From contig OX457071.1 in the NCBI GenBank assembly GCA_949752795.1, positions 74,365,983-74,429,982 of the forward strand: a DNA stretch of 64,000 bases, given 5' to 3'. Made by a program: the position numbers and the translations under genes. The notes below the pieces were generated by a model, which was given only the letters and a program-made list of their open reading frames with translations, did not search any database and was not told the DNA's origin. Of this stretch, positions 24,165 to 34,927 are shown in pieces; position 1 is the first letter of the stretch, and every line of letters begins with the position of its first letter. Source of the DNA: Hyperoodon ampullatus. Its lineage: Eukaryota; Chordata; Mammalia; Artiodactyla; Ziphiidae.

Positions 24165-25600
24165 CTTTTATATTTTTAAAGGTGTGTTTTATGGCCCAGA
24201 ATGTTTTCTATCTTGGTGAGTGTTCCATGGGACCTTGAGGTGATGTGTATTCTGTTGTTGTTGGATGCAGTATTCTGAAAGTGTCAATTAGATTCAGTTG
24301 ATTGATGGTGCTGTTCAGTTCTACTATATCCTTACTGATTTTCTGCCTGTTGGAACTTGCAATTACTAGTAGAAGGGTGCTGGAGTTTCCAACTATAATG
24401 GTAGATTTGTCTATTTCTCCTTGCAGTTCTCTCAGTTTTTGTCTCATGTATTTTGATGCTCTGCTGTCAGGAGCATACACATTAAGGATTGTTATGTTGT
24501 CCTAGAGATTGACATCTTTATCATTATGTAATGCCCCTCTTTATCTCTGAAAATTTTCCATGCTCTGAAGCCTGCTTGGTCTGAAATTAATGTAACTATT
24601 CACGTTTTCTTTTGGTTAGTGTTAACGTGGAATGTCTTTTTCTATCCTGTTAATCTGTATCTTTACAGTTAAAGTGTGTTTCTTATAGACAACACATATT
24701 GTGATCTTGTTTTTATTTTAATAATTCTCATGGCCTTTGGCTTTTAATGGGTATATTTAGATCGTTTGTATTTAAAGTGATTATTGATAGTTGGATTAAT
24801 ATCTACCATATTTGTTGAAAGTCAGGTATGATGTGTCTGGTAAAATGAAATAGTCCTTTAATGTGAGGTTTTATGTTTATCTGCCTAGTAGTTATGCTGT
24901 GCTTATTGTTTGCTGTAACTGTAGGTGTCAGAGGCTAAAATTTCCCCCAGTGTCCTTATTTTATCTCCTCTGGTTTCTCTAGAGAACCCTTCTTAAATAG
25001 GGCCTTAGCCTTGCAATTCTTTCAGTTGTAATTCCTGTTATTACGTAGGAACCCTGTTGATATAGTGGTAAGGTGTGGGGAAGGGGTGTGATCTATAATC
25101 CTTTGATTAGGTTTCAGTCTGTTATATGCCTGTGTCCCTAGTCTTGCCTTTCACTAGTGCTTTCTGTTTTGTTTTGTGTTTTTGTTTCCCCTCCCCTTAA
25201 GTAAGAAAAGAAGGCTAGAATGGGCTGGAGTTAGGAATTTTCCTTCTTCCAGGTTGGTTTGGCTGTGACAAAGTACTTTTCCTTGATTGCAGGCCTTGTT
25301 AAGAAGAACAAAATGCAGCTGGGCATATTTCATAATGATCCTGTTCCCCTTCCCTTGCTGGAAACGGAGGGGCCTTTTCTCTGATCTTCATCCTGAGAAC
25401 CTGTTGGTGCTACTTAAAGAAAACTCACAGACGTGTGGGTCTCCCTCTAAGACTATGTCCCCAGGAGATTTTATCTCCCGAGGTAATCCATGGCTCAGTC
25501 TCTGGCAAGTGGAATTATTCAGTTACCATTTTAGTGCTTCTACCAGTTGCTGGCTCCAGAGATAAATTGTGATTCTTTGAATTTGTCATAGGGAAGAACC
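24165..25600 (-). repeat. Older L1 (L1M-like), antisense, through its 5'UTR-like end
   Basis: Reverse complement of ORF2 endonuclease-proximal sequence (24200-24500; minus-strand N-S-S-T-L-L in place of the usual D-F-N-T motif) then non-coding sequence that parallels the antisense block at 55760-56400, for example the shared 'GGGCATATTTCA'. Broken by stops throughout. Confidence 0.7.
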
Positions 25601-25604
25601 TTCT

Positions 25605-26018
25605 GTGTTGTATTACAAGTTAATCATTAAAGGGATGTTGCCTATAAGCTTAAATTATACATAATGGTCCATTCCTCGGAACCCTGCTTCCCAGGTAATG
25701 AGCATTAAGCTAAAATACCTTTGTTTGGCTCACAAACATCCTGACCAGGCTCACCTGTGAATGACTGCAGGAGGAAGAAATTAACACCTCCCCTCCAGAG
25801 GCTGATGGGAACCAGGAAGTGTTTGACTTTACTCCCTCCCCTTTTAGTACAAAAGAAGCCTGAATTGTAAGTCAGGTAAGATGCGTCTCTGGGGGTAAGG
25901 GTCTGCCATCTTCTCTATCGGCTGGCTTTCTGAATATAGTCATTTTTCCTCACCCCAACTCCTCTCTCAATTATTGGCCTGTCGTACGGCGAGCAGTACG
26001 AGCTTAGACTTGCTAAGA
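25605..26018 (+). mobile_element. Class I endogenous retrovirus LTR (5' LTR)
   Basis: Inferred LTR: it begins near TGTGTTGTATTACAAG and carries a TATA-like TACAAAAGAAG at about 25849. It ends just before a TTTTGGCGAGCC at 26018-26029, whose TGGCGAGCC equals the start of a primer-binding site complementary to a tRNA-Arg 3' end. Gag-like remnants follow, which supports a 5' LTR. I see no matching 3' LTR in the window. The exact left edge is uncertain. Confidence 0.5.
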
Positions 26019-26429
26019 AATTTTGGCGAGCCTGTGCCCCTGCTCTGTGCCCCTTGCTGCTCGTGGCCAGCCGGCCCCAGTTGGGGAATGTTCAGGTAAG
26101 GCCCTAACAGCTTCCAGGACCTCTTGTCCTGAGGATCTGCCCTACAAATTCCCTGAAGCAGCATCGGCTGCCCCAGCGCTTGGCAGTTGGGGCAAAGGAA
26201 TCGACCTGTGGGAGCCGACGGGCTCGGTACAGTAGGGTAAGTCACTCTGGTGTGTACAGCCGGGAGCTTCACTTCCTCTCCGTTTGGGGCTTCTCTTCCG
26301 GAATAAGCCAATTTGTTTTGTATTGGACTGGGGTACCCTATTAAGGAAAGAGTTGTTGGATATGTACCCGGTTTGTGAACTGGTTCGTTGGTTTCTTTGG
26401 ATGCTAGCACTTGTTTGTGTTTTGTTTGT

Positions 26430-26620
26430 CTTGAAAAAGGGGGACTATTTCAGCTATCCCTAAAGAAAGTCCTCTGAGGCGCATTTTGGATAAGGGGTCT
26501 GATTACAGCTATGAACCCATGGATGAGAGGAAGATGATATCTTATTGTAACAGTGTGTGGCCACAGTACCTGTTAGGATCTCTACAGGGGGTTTAGAAAG
26601 GGTTATCTTGGGACCTTGTG
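26430..26620 (+). pseudogene. Endogenous retroviral gag fragment, matrix-like
   Basis: A frame from about 26448 reads without a stop into a segment with the W-P-Q-Y motif typical of the N-terminal matrix region of class I retroviral gag, then meets TAG at about 26595. It lies about 430 bp after the primer-binding site, where the gag start is expected. The remainder is displaced by later insertions. It is an old, non-functional copy. Confidence 0.5.
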
Positions 26621-26621
26621 C

Positions 26622-26645
26622 ACTGGACCACCAGGGAGCTCCCTG
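26622..26645 (-). repeat. Tiny CHR SINE head remnant
   Basis: 'CTGGACCACCAGGGAGCTCC' matches the antisense head of the CHR SINE with no body attached. Probably a deletion scar. Confidence 0.4.
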
Positions 26646-27100
26646 CTACACCTTTTGAAATTGTCTGACAGTTGTTGAATATTCTGTTCCATTAAAATTC
26701 CCTTTTCTCTTTGCTTTTTAGTTTGTGAAGTTTCTTTTGACATATCTTCAAGCTAACTGATTCTTTCCTTGGCTATGTCTAGTCTACTGATGGGCCACTG
26801 AGAAGCATTATTCACTTTTATTAATGTTTCTCATTTATACCATTTCCTTTGGGTTCTTTCTTAGAGTGTACATATCTCTGTTTACATTACCCATCTGTTC
26901 CTGCATACTGTCCACTTTTTCCATTAGAGCCCTTAGCATATAATCATAGTTATTTAAAATTCCTAGTCTGATAATTTCAAAAATCTCTGCCATATCTGAG
27001 TCTGGTTCTGTTGCTTGCTTTGTCTCCATCTCAGAGGGAGGAATATTAAACTAATGGGGCTTACTGGTGTATTGAATTGCATGGGAGGCATTGTCAAATG
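26646..27100 (-). repeat. L1-like fragment, antisense, inside the retrovirus
   Basis: Resembles the antisense L1 block at 55600-55760: 'GACATATCTTCAAGCTAACT' here against 'GACATATCTTTAAGCTTGTT' there, and 'GCTATGTCTAGTCTACTG' against 'GCTGTGTCCAGTCTGCTG'. The minus-strand open frame 26835-27029 belongs to this fragment. Confidence 0.6.
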
Positions 27101-27433
27101 AGTGATAAAACTTTTTAAATTGTATCACATGGGTAAATATTAATATACATATTCTAGAAATTATATGGAACTCCTAACATTCTGGTATATCCTGGTAAAT
27201 GATATCAGTCATAATTTCAGTAATTATCTTAAACTGTTTGGCACACAAGTAGTCAAGTTTTTGTTCAATTGCATTGTAATCCCAGTTGGTTGATGCCAAA
27301 GCAAAAAGGCATCCTTTTAATGGTTAGATGATCAACTGCTTTCTATGGTTTTACAGTGGCTTTTGAATGACTCTAGGTATTTTGTGAAAAAGCAGGGAAG
27401 AATGATGAAATCCTTCACGTGTAAGCATTTGTA

Positions 27434-28028
27434 CTACAGTAAGTCTCCTATATACAAACGAGTTCTCTTCCCAGAGCGTGTTCCTAAATCCAATTTGTTC
27501 GTAAGTCCAAAGTTAGCCTAGGTACCCAACTAACAAAATTGGGTATATGTAGTACTGTACTGTAATAGGCTTATAATACTTTTCACACAAATAATGCGTA
27601 AAAAACAAACACAAAAATAAAACATTTTTAATCTTATAGTACAGTACCTTGAAAAGTACAGTAGTACAGTACAACAGCTGGCTTACAGGGGCTGGCATCG
27701 AGTGAACAAGCAAGAAGAGTTAGTGACTGGAGGAGGGAGGGGAGGCGGGAGATGGTAGAGCTGAGGGTCGTCAGCAATAGGGGACGGAGGGCAAGCTGCA
27801 ATTTCACTCACTCACATCCTAGGCTTGAAATAAAGATACTGTACTACTGTACTCCATACAGTACTGCACAGTAAAGTACACAAAAGCACAACCACTTGGA
27901 AAGGATGCACGCACATGACAAGGTACGCCAGACACGTGAACCAAGTTGTGTGATTGGACTTGCGAACGCACGTTCGCATCTTTGAAAGCTGGCAACTTGA
28001 AGGCTTGTACGTAGGGGACTAACTGTAT
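27434..28028. mobile_element. Tigger-like (Tc1/mariner) DNA transposon, non-autonomous
   Basis: Ends are inverted repeats: left TACAGTAAGTCTCCTATATA, right (reverse complement) TACAGTTAGTCCCCTACGTA, with TA at the outer edges. The interior is rich in 'AGTACAGTA'-type motifs and has no transposase frame. Length about 595 bp. It is inserted between the matrix-like and the later gag parts of the endogenous retrovirus. Confidence 0.75.
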
Positions 28029-28199
28029 TATCAGGGAAAAGAAAAGGAAGGGAGTGAGAGTGAGGATGTGCTGCTTCAAACCTTAACGCCTCTGGCTGAG
28101 CTGGCTGTCCCAGCTGCTCTGGTGATTATGCCAATAATTGCAACCACCTTCCGTTCCTATTCAACCCCTATTCCTGACACTGGGGCTTAGAACTTCCCC

Positions 28200-28818
28200 T
28201 CCTTATAGGGATCAATTAGAATATCCTGTGTTAGTTTCTGGGGCACACGGACTTGGTCTGGTATCGCCATCTAAGACCCGACAGGGCACCCAGTTTGGGC
28301 CAGGAGCCACTTCCGGGAAGGGGCCATTTCCCTTATGCCATTATCTCATAGGGGCCTAAATGCAAATGAACAGCCGGCTGGGTTTCTCAGACTTGTTCAG
28401 TTGGAAAGATGGCAACCCTCCTTACAGGGCGCATCCCCTACCCCTGAAGCCCACCTGGCAGCGCCCACAGCTGAACCCAATGGGGACCCCAGTGAGGGAA
28501 GAAGGCCCTTATGAGACCACTACTCATTAGTGTGTCTTGGCGGGGCTTTGAAAAGGGAAACCAAAGCAAAAGAGTTTGAACAATATTCAAGAAATATAGC
28601 AAAACAAATGAAGACCTCTTAATTTTGGGGAAGAATTTATCAGACCTACAGACCTCATACTAATGCAGATCCCGAGGCCCCTGAAAACATTAGAATGGTA
28701 AATCTGACCTTTTGGGGCAAAGTGCATCAGATATCAGGAGAAAGTTGCAAAAATTAGATGGTGCATTTGGAACGAATCCTTCCCAGTTGGTAGATGTTGC
28801 CTTTAAAGTATTCAACAG
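28200..28818 (+). pseudogene. Endogenous retroviral gag fragment, p12/capsid-like
   Basis: A proline- and alanine-rich stretch (28320-28510) is followed by a segment that, with at least one frameshift near 28715-28740, matches the middle part of class I retroviral capsid in order of conserved residues (an N-L-T-F-W-G motif at 28699-28716, then a second-frame L-D-G-A-F-G). Stops occur at several places. A young SINE interrupts it at 28819. It is non-functional and annotated only as a relic. Confidence 0.6.
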
Positions 28819-29030
28819 GGGGCTTCCCTGGTGGCACAGTGGTTGAGAGTCCGCCTGCCGATGCAGGGGACACGGGTTCGTGCCCCAGTCCGGGAAGACC
28901 CCACATGTCGCGGAGCGGCTGGGCCCGTGAGCCATGGCTGCTGAGCCTGCGTGTCCGGAGCCTGTGCCCCACAATGGGAGAGACCACAACAGTGAGAAGT
29001 CCACATACGGAAAAAGAAAAAAAAAAAAAA
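28819..29030 (+). mobile_element. CHR SINE, sense, in retroviral gag
   Basis: GGGGCTTCCCTGGTGGCACAG start, poly-A with 'CGGAAAAAG' interruptions at the end. It differs slightly from the other young copies (CCCACAATGGGAGAGACC), and I cannot make out a clean target duplication. Confidence 0.88.
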
Positions 29031-29248
29031 ATTAGGTAGGCTTTATTTACTCCAAAACTTATCTGAACCTATAATAATATAGCTATATCTGAATGAGATA
29101 ATGAGATTGCAACTTAATATATTTTATATGAAAACTTAGTTTTTTTACAAATATGGTTTATGTCTGCTTTTATACATGACTAGAATTCCTAAAGAGTTTT
29201 ATATTTATAGCCTGTAACCATCGTATTTCCTCTCTCATTTTCCCTTAG

Positions 29249-29284
29249 AAATCAGAGAAGTGCTGCTGGTGAAGGAAACTTAAG
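29249..29284 (+). other. Unassigned exon-like segment
   Basis: A pyrimidine-rich acceptor (TTTTCCCTTAG), 36 bp, then a GTAACT donor. It lies just upstream of the first flippase exon. Its length is a multiple of three, but reading phase 0 gives a TGA and no ATP8A match is visible. It may be a decayed small exon or chance. Confidence 0.2.
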
Positions 29285-29739
29285 GTAACTAGATACGGTC
29301 TTTTCTCCTTTGCCCCATTCCTTTCCCTTGCGGTGAACTTTTTATCAGTGCCAGTGCACTGGCGAGTAATAACACAGCCCCCTTGTCCACACCCCCAGTG
29401 GCAGTTCCCAGGAAGCTCCCCTAGATCTTTCCTGTGGGATACTCAAAGAACCCAGAATCTAGTCTTCAATTTACTGCTTTCGTGGCAATTTACTCTGCCT
29501 CAAACTCCGTATAATTGTACAGTTTTCAACACAAGTTTAAGCATTTTCTAATGCCATTTTGCAGCTCGAGACCTGGGAGGATGTATAATTTGACAGAACC
29601 CTAAATATTTACTAGCTGGAAGTGTGACTTAGTGAAAACAGAAGATGGGGCTGTGTTGGATTTAGATCTGCTTGATTATTGACTGGTACCACCAGGAACT
29701 TTTAGTTAAAACGAATCTTATCTATTCTTCCTCAGTCAG

Positions 29740-29811
29740 TCACTTTGTCCTGTCCCAGAGTCCTATGAATTCAATGACCCAACATTATTGCAGAACTTTG
29801 AGAATGACCAT
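29740..29811 (+). pseudogene. ATP8A2-like exon A (linker before N-domain)
   Basis: Phase-0 frame ends Y-E-F-N-D-P-T-L-L-Q-N-F-E-N-D-H and is followed by GTAAGT, matching the place before the PT..I.EFLTLL segment of ATP8A proteins. The acceptor is ambiguous: AG at 29735 or at 29739; the latter gives a whole-codon start. No lesion is seen. Confidence 0.75.
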
Positions 29812-30179
29812 GTAAGTCTGCTATTTTCCCTCTAAGTCAACAGGGTAATGCTATATAACTTTAAAACATGCATATGGTTTTCTAAAAGGAAGAGAGAGAG
29901 AGAGCCTTGAGAAGTTTTGGTGTTAATATAGTAAGCAAGGGATTTTACACCAAAATTATGAACTGAGGCCTGAACTTGAGTGTGAGTGAATTCAGACATT
30001 ATACAAGAATTTTCTACTGTGTAGCAATCTGTGAAATCCTGTCTCTGTCTGCTTTTAAACTCTTTGGTTCGATTGTATGCTACCAATATCTGCAGTTATC
30101 TATTTTAAGATGTTGATCTACCTGATTTGAAATCTTGATCTTCTTAAAAATAAAAGTGATCTTTCAAAATGCAAACCTG

Positions 30180-30670
30180 TACATGTTCTTCCTTTGCTTA
30201 AGACCCTCCCGAGGACTGGCCCCACACTGAAGATAAAATCCAAACACACTACCGTGGTCCTCTCTCTCCTACCTCATTCTGTATCATTGAGCCTGAGGCT
30301 CAAGATGCTGGGGTCATGCTTGTCTTGAAGCTCCGCTAACAATGAATCTTTGTCCTGACTTTGGGGCCTGGGAAGGTGCTACAACCTTTGTCTGGTGGGT
30401 GCCACCACACAGGTACACAAACACCCACAACTAACCTTTCTATTTAGGGCTCAATTTAAACATTAAAATTTTTTTTTTTCCTGATCACCTACCTAAAATA
30501 GGCCCATGTCTTCTCTATCACAGCCCTTACTTGTTTCCTCCAGCTTTGAGAGAGCCTGTCTCCCCAAGGAGAACAGAAGCTCCAAAAGCGCAGGTTCCTC
30601 CTGTTTTCTCTGCAGTCTCCCCAGCCCCCTGCGCTGTCCCTGACTCAGTACCCACTCCACTCCATTTTGA
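30180..30670 (+). repeat. L2 fragment in intron
   Basis: 'GACCCTCCCGAGGACTGGCC', 'GAAGATAAAATCCAAACACA' and 'AGAACAGAAGCTCC' are L2-type. Sense orientation and diverged. Confidence 0.45.
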
Positions 30671-30827
30671 ACGCACGGTATGGTTTTTAGCTGGTGCCTG
30701 ACTGTATGGACCTGAAGTGAAACCTCAGTTGGTACTAATTGCAGATTGCACGCGACTCTCGCGGGATGCGGGGTGGAGCGGGGGTTTGCGTTGGAAGACG
30801 CTCACTAGCCCTGTCCCTTTCTTACAG

Positions 30828-30933
30828 CCCACGAAAGCCTATATCAAGGAATTCCTTACCCTGTTGTGCACATGCCACACTGTGGTTCCCGAGAGAGACG
30901 GAAATAATATAAGCTACCAGGCCTCCTCCCCAG
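30828..30933 (+). pseudogene. ATP8A2-like exon B (N-domain)
   Basis: Acceptor CTTACAG, donor GTAGGT. Encodes [18 protein letters not shown] and ends YQASSP plus one base, phase 1. A Cys-rich LLCTCH replaces the more usual LLAVCH. This is the best single exon for recognising the family. Confidence 0.9.
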
Positions 30934-31515
30934 GTAGGTGCTGTGTGCATGTAGAGACCTGGCAGGTGATGGGCCCACAGAAGAGCTGATGCCATTGCTG
31001 ATCTCCTGATAGCACCTGCCTTTCTCCTTGCCTGAAACTCCTACCGGTTAGGGCCGATCATGTACAGCGCAGCTCTGAGCCACTCTGTAGCTCTGGGGAT
31101 CCCACTCTCCACACCCCCTGAAAATGCCTAAGAAGGCTGGCAGGGGATGGCTCTCGGAGCAGGGCTCGGTAGCATGTTATAATCAGTAACACGGCAGGGG
31201 GCAGGTTAAGGCCCTGCAGTAGTTGATGGAGGTGCTCCCAGCAGCATGGAGAACAAACAAGACTGCAACGAGCAGGAAGAATGTATTTTCCTCCCAGGCT
31301 GGCGAGTTAGTCCCGCTGACGGAGGCCCCGTTTAACCAGATTTCCTCTTCCGTGAGCACTCTGCTACCTAGAAGCACAGATAAGTGCCTTTGGATAAAAA
31401 AACCCAAGTTTAAGAGAAGGACATGATAGTTTAGTGCTGGAGAAATCTGTATTGAATTAAATTTAGCGTTAATACATTTGCTCAATCTCCATTAATACAG
31501 ACCTTTTACTGACAG

Positions 31516-31598
31516 GTGAAGCAGCTTTAGTGAAAGGAGCAAGTAAACTTGGCTTTGTTTTCACTACAACAACGCGGTACTCTGTCACCATAGAAGCT
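31516..31598 (+). pseudogene. ATP8A2-like exon C (N-domain)
   Basis: Joins exon B to give S-P-G-E-A-A-L-V-K-G-A, where family members have S-P-D-E. The codon is GGT in place of GAT/GAC. It continues LGFVFTTTTRYSVTIEA and ends phase 0 at GTGAGT. Losing the Asp of the SPDE motif would be unusual in an active flippase. Confidence 0.9.
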
Positions 31599-31837
31599 GT
31601 GAGTAGTACTTGATACACTGTACTTTCTAGCAGTTACACGCATCTGCTTATCCAGAGAGACACGTGTGTACAGCGGTTTGGGGTAGGAGCTCGGAATCCA
31701 GTGCCCGGGATTCCCACCTGGGAATCACGTATGCAGTAGGGTCCTTGCAAACATTAAATGGGTTAGTTTGTGTAAAGTAATTGACATTAATGCGTGGTGC
31801 CGAGCAGGTGCTCAATAAAACTGAGCTATTCCCAGCC

Positions 31838-32400
31838 TCAGTGTCCACTGACAGGTGAATGGATAAAGAAGACGTGGCACATATATACAATGGAGTATTA
31901 CTCAGCCATAAAAAGGAATGAAACTGAGAGAGGTGGATGAACCTAGAATCTGTCATACAGAGTGAAGTAAGTCAGAAAGAGAAAGACAAATACCATATGC
32001 TAACACATATATATGGAATCTAAAAAAATTTAAAAAGGTTCTGAAGAACCTAGGGGCAGGACAGGAATAAAGATGCAGATGCAGAGAATGGACTTGAGGA
32101 CGTGGGGAGGGGGAAGGGTAAGCTGGGACAAAGTGAGAGAGTGGCACTGACATATATACACTACCAAATGTAAAATAGCTAGCTAGTGGGAAGTAGCTGC
32201 ATAGCACAGGGAGATCAGCTCGGTGCTTTGTGACCCCCTAGAGGGGTGGGATAGGGAGGGTGGGAGGGAGGGAGACGCAAGAGGGAGGAGATATGGGGAT
32301 ATATGTATATGTATAGCTGATTCACTTTGTTATAAAGCAGAAACTAACACACCATTGTAAAGCAATTATACTCCAATAAAGATGTTAAAAAAGAAAAAAA
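31838..32400 (+). repeat. L1 3' end, sense, in intron
   Basis: A 5'-truncated L1 tail: ORF2 C-terminal codons at 31840-31960, the purine-rich 3'UTR, and 'CTCCAATAAAGATG' plus poly-A at 32375-32402. Closely parallels 10700-11245. Confidence 0.9.
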
Positions 32401-32689
32401 AATTGCTAACATAAAAAAAAAATTGAGCTATTCCAAAGAGTTAGAATTGTCAAACATTTAAGAAGTAAACTAATTTTTTTCCTATGAAGAATCAAAATGT
32501 TTCTATTTTTTGGTGAGTTCTCTTTTTATCAATACGTTAATTTATTCATTTTGTTACATATACCCTTGTTCTATCTTGATGACCGCTTACCACAATCCTT
32601 TGATATTATGGGAAAAAAATGGAAGCAATGTAAGCATGGTGGCCAATGCACTCTTTTTCAATTTTTTCAATTTTTTTTTTTTTTTTTTT

Positions 32690-32884
32690 TTGCGGTACGT
32701 GGGCCTCCCACTGCTGTGGCCTCTCCCGCTGCGGAGCACAGGCTCCGGACGCGCAGGCCCAGTGGCCATGGCTCACGGTCCCAGCCGCTCCGCGGCACAT
32801 GGGATCCTCCCGGACCGGGGCACGAACCCGCGTCCCCTGCATCGGCAGGCAGACTCTCAACCACTGCGCCACCAGGGAAGCCCC
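32690..32884 (-). mobile_element. Young CHR SINE, antisense, in intron
   Basis: A long T run with CAA interruptions, TGCGGTACGTGGGCC, and the 'CCACCAGGGAAGCCCC' end. A short imperfect duplication (CCAATGCACT, then CCAGTGCACT) flanks it. Confidence 0.9.
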
Positions 32885-33591
32885 AGTGCACTGTTTTTTT
32901 TCCTAGTAGTAATGCAATGGTTAGAGATGCTCACTAGATGTTGAGTCCTTGCTAGAATGGACTGATTAATTCATCTTTATATCACATAGATATATATATA
33001 AATATCATACATCACATTTGAACTTCTGCAGTGGTGAAGCTGAGAGCTGGTAGATGCAGAGATAAATTGATCATGGTTACAGGAATTCAAGAGGCCGTAA
33101 CTGGAAAAATTTAGAAAAGAATGCATGTTTCACTGATATATTTTTTAGCGTGCTACCTCTTTTTTTTTTAGCATGTTTACCTCTTCAAATGATCTAAGCA
33201 TTAAGGATTTCATTTGATCCATGCAATTTTATTAACAGATTTATTTGTTCTCATTTCTCTCTGCTGATTTTCTCCCTTACTGCATGTAACCTTACAACAT
33301 GAGAGTGTTCATACAATTTTTCTAATCATGTGGATTTTAGATGGAAGAGAGAGGTGTTTCAGTCTTAAATTGTCACTATCAGAAGCACTTTTGCTAATAT
33401 TGCCTAGGTTGCAAACAATATTCTTACCAGAGGAGGGCACCATTATCTCATCAGACTTGCAGGAAGATTTATATTTTGAAAAAGATATGTATTTGGAGGG
33501 TAAAACTTGTTTGTGATTGGGAAAATGAGTTATTCTGTGAGATGAATACTTTTTTCCTCAGGTAAGAATATGTTGTCTTATCTTCCTGTAG

Positions 33592-33641
33592 ATGGGAGAG
33601 GAATTCACATTTGAAATTCTTAACGTCCTGGAATTTTCTAG
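33592..33641 (+). pseudogene. ATP8A2-like exon D
   Basis: A 50-bp exon, acceptor CTTCCTGTAG, donor GTAAGC. Encodes M-G-E-E-F-T-F-E-I-L-N-V-L-E-F-S plus two bases. The position and phase equal the E-x-M-G-Q..ILNVLEF segment of ATP8A2. Confidence 0.88.
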
Positions 33642-33799
33642 GTAAGCTGCCTTTTCATTCTATTTGTGTATTTCCCAGGGCTCTTTCTGTGACTATTCAA
33701 CTGAGATTTGGCAATGTAAATCAAAACCTTAATACAGAATCCTGAAATTCTAGTTAGCTTCTACCCACCCTTTCATCTCAGCTCAGTTTTCACTTCTCC

Positions 33800-34005
33800 A
33801 GTAAAAATTCCCTTTTGTAGTTGGCGCAGGTTCTTGACCTCTCCTTTCTAGCACTTGTCAGAGTCAGAGCTGCAATTTTAAATCTGGGTTACAACTTAAC
33901 AACTGTGTCGCTAACTAGACTGTAAGTTCCAGGAGGGCAGGAGTCACCTCCTGCAGGGGCTGGTATCCAGCAAATACTCAACAAATATTTGGTGAATAGA
34001 TTTTT
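33800..34005 (+). repeat. L2 3' end in intron
   Basis: 'CTAGACTGTAAGTTCCAGGA', 'GGCTGGTATCCAGC', 'AAATACTCAACAAATATTTG'. A canonical L2 tail. Confidence 0.65.
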
Positions 34006-34025
34006 GCCTTAAAAAGCAAAATTCA

Positions 34026-34392
34026 ATGAGTAGATTTTAAAGATCTTACTGGCTTTATTCAGTGATTCATGAGTTGGGCAGCATCCCATCGAGCAGATAA
34101 AGTAGCTCTGAGGAGTTGTACAAAGTGGAAGACTTTTATAGGCAGATGGGGCGGGACAAAGAGAATACGAGCAAAAAGTAGATTGTTTGGGACAAGGTCA
34201 TCTTCCTTTGGGGGACCCCTGAGGTCTGTCACTCAGGTTACCTCACTAGTGCTGACCAGGTGATTCCACACTGACTGGTTAAGATTAGATTCCTGGGAGA
34301 GTCTGAAATTGCAGTTAGGTCAGGTACTGAGTCTCGGTTTGGGGATGTGGGCTGAGCACACAACTCCATTTTGGGCCTATTGTCTCTTTTTT
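34026..34392 (-). repeat. Possible old LTR, antisense
   Basis: A block with a 'TTACTGGCTTTATTCAGTGA' start and purine-rich middle that looks like an antisense retroviral LTR (poly-A signal side first). I cannot name the family. No coding content. Confidence 0.3.
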
Positions 34393-34807
34393 AACAAATG
34401 GATATTGAACATTATTTTCACAAATAAACCAAAAACTGTTTCTTTGAAAATAGACATGAATTGATTAATTTTTCCCCAAACAATGTGCCTCCTTCTTTCC
34501 TCTTACACCCCAGCATCTGTGGCCTGATTCCCCAAAGCATGTTGTCAGGATATTGGTGATGATTTTATTTCCATTGGATTTTCCTCCAGACTCATGAAGT
34601 CGTATCTCTTGGACCATTTCACTATTTCTAATGTGAAATTTGAAAAATCAGAAAAGGAAATTAGTAAGTAAATCATTCGTTCTTCCTAAAGCCAGATGAG
34701 TTTTTAAAATTGTATTTTTAAAGCCTTGCTTCCCAATGACATTAAAAAAAAAAACCCTTTAAATCTCAGAAAAGTTGTTGTTACCCCCTCTCTAGGAGAG
34801 ATTTTGG

Positions 34808-34927
34808 TGTTTTTTTTTGGCCATGCCAGGTGGCATGCGGGATCTTATTTCCCCAACCAGGGATTGAACTTGTGCCCACTGCAGTGGAAGCACGGAGTCC
34901 TAACCACTGGACAGCCAAGGAAGTCCT
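34808..34927 (-). mobile_element. Short CHR-type SINE, antisense
   Basis: Poly-T, 'GGCATGCGGGATCTTA', 'CAACCAGGGATTGAACTTGT', 'CTAACCACTGGACAGCCAAG'. An older member like that at 17836-17950. Confidence 0.85.

Noticed and set aside
34598..34669. A possible ATP8A exon bracketed by a CCTCCAG acceptor and a GTAAGT-like site
   Set aside because: The translation shows no ATP8A match, and the exon expected here was found at 37063-37132 with the correct phase.
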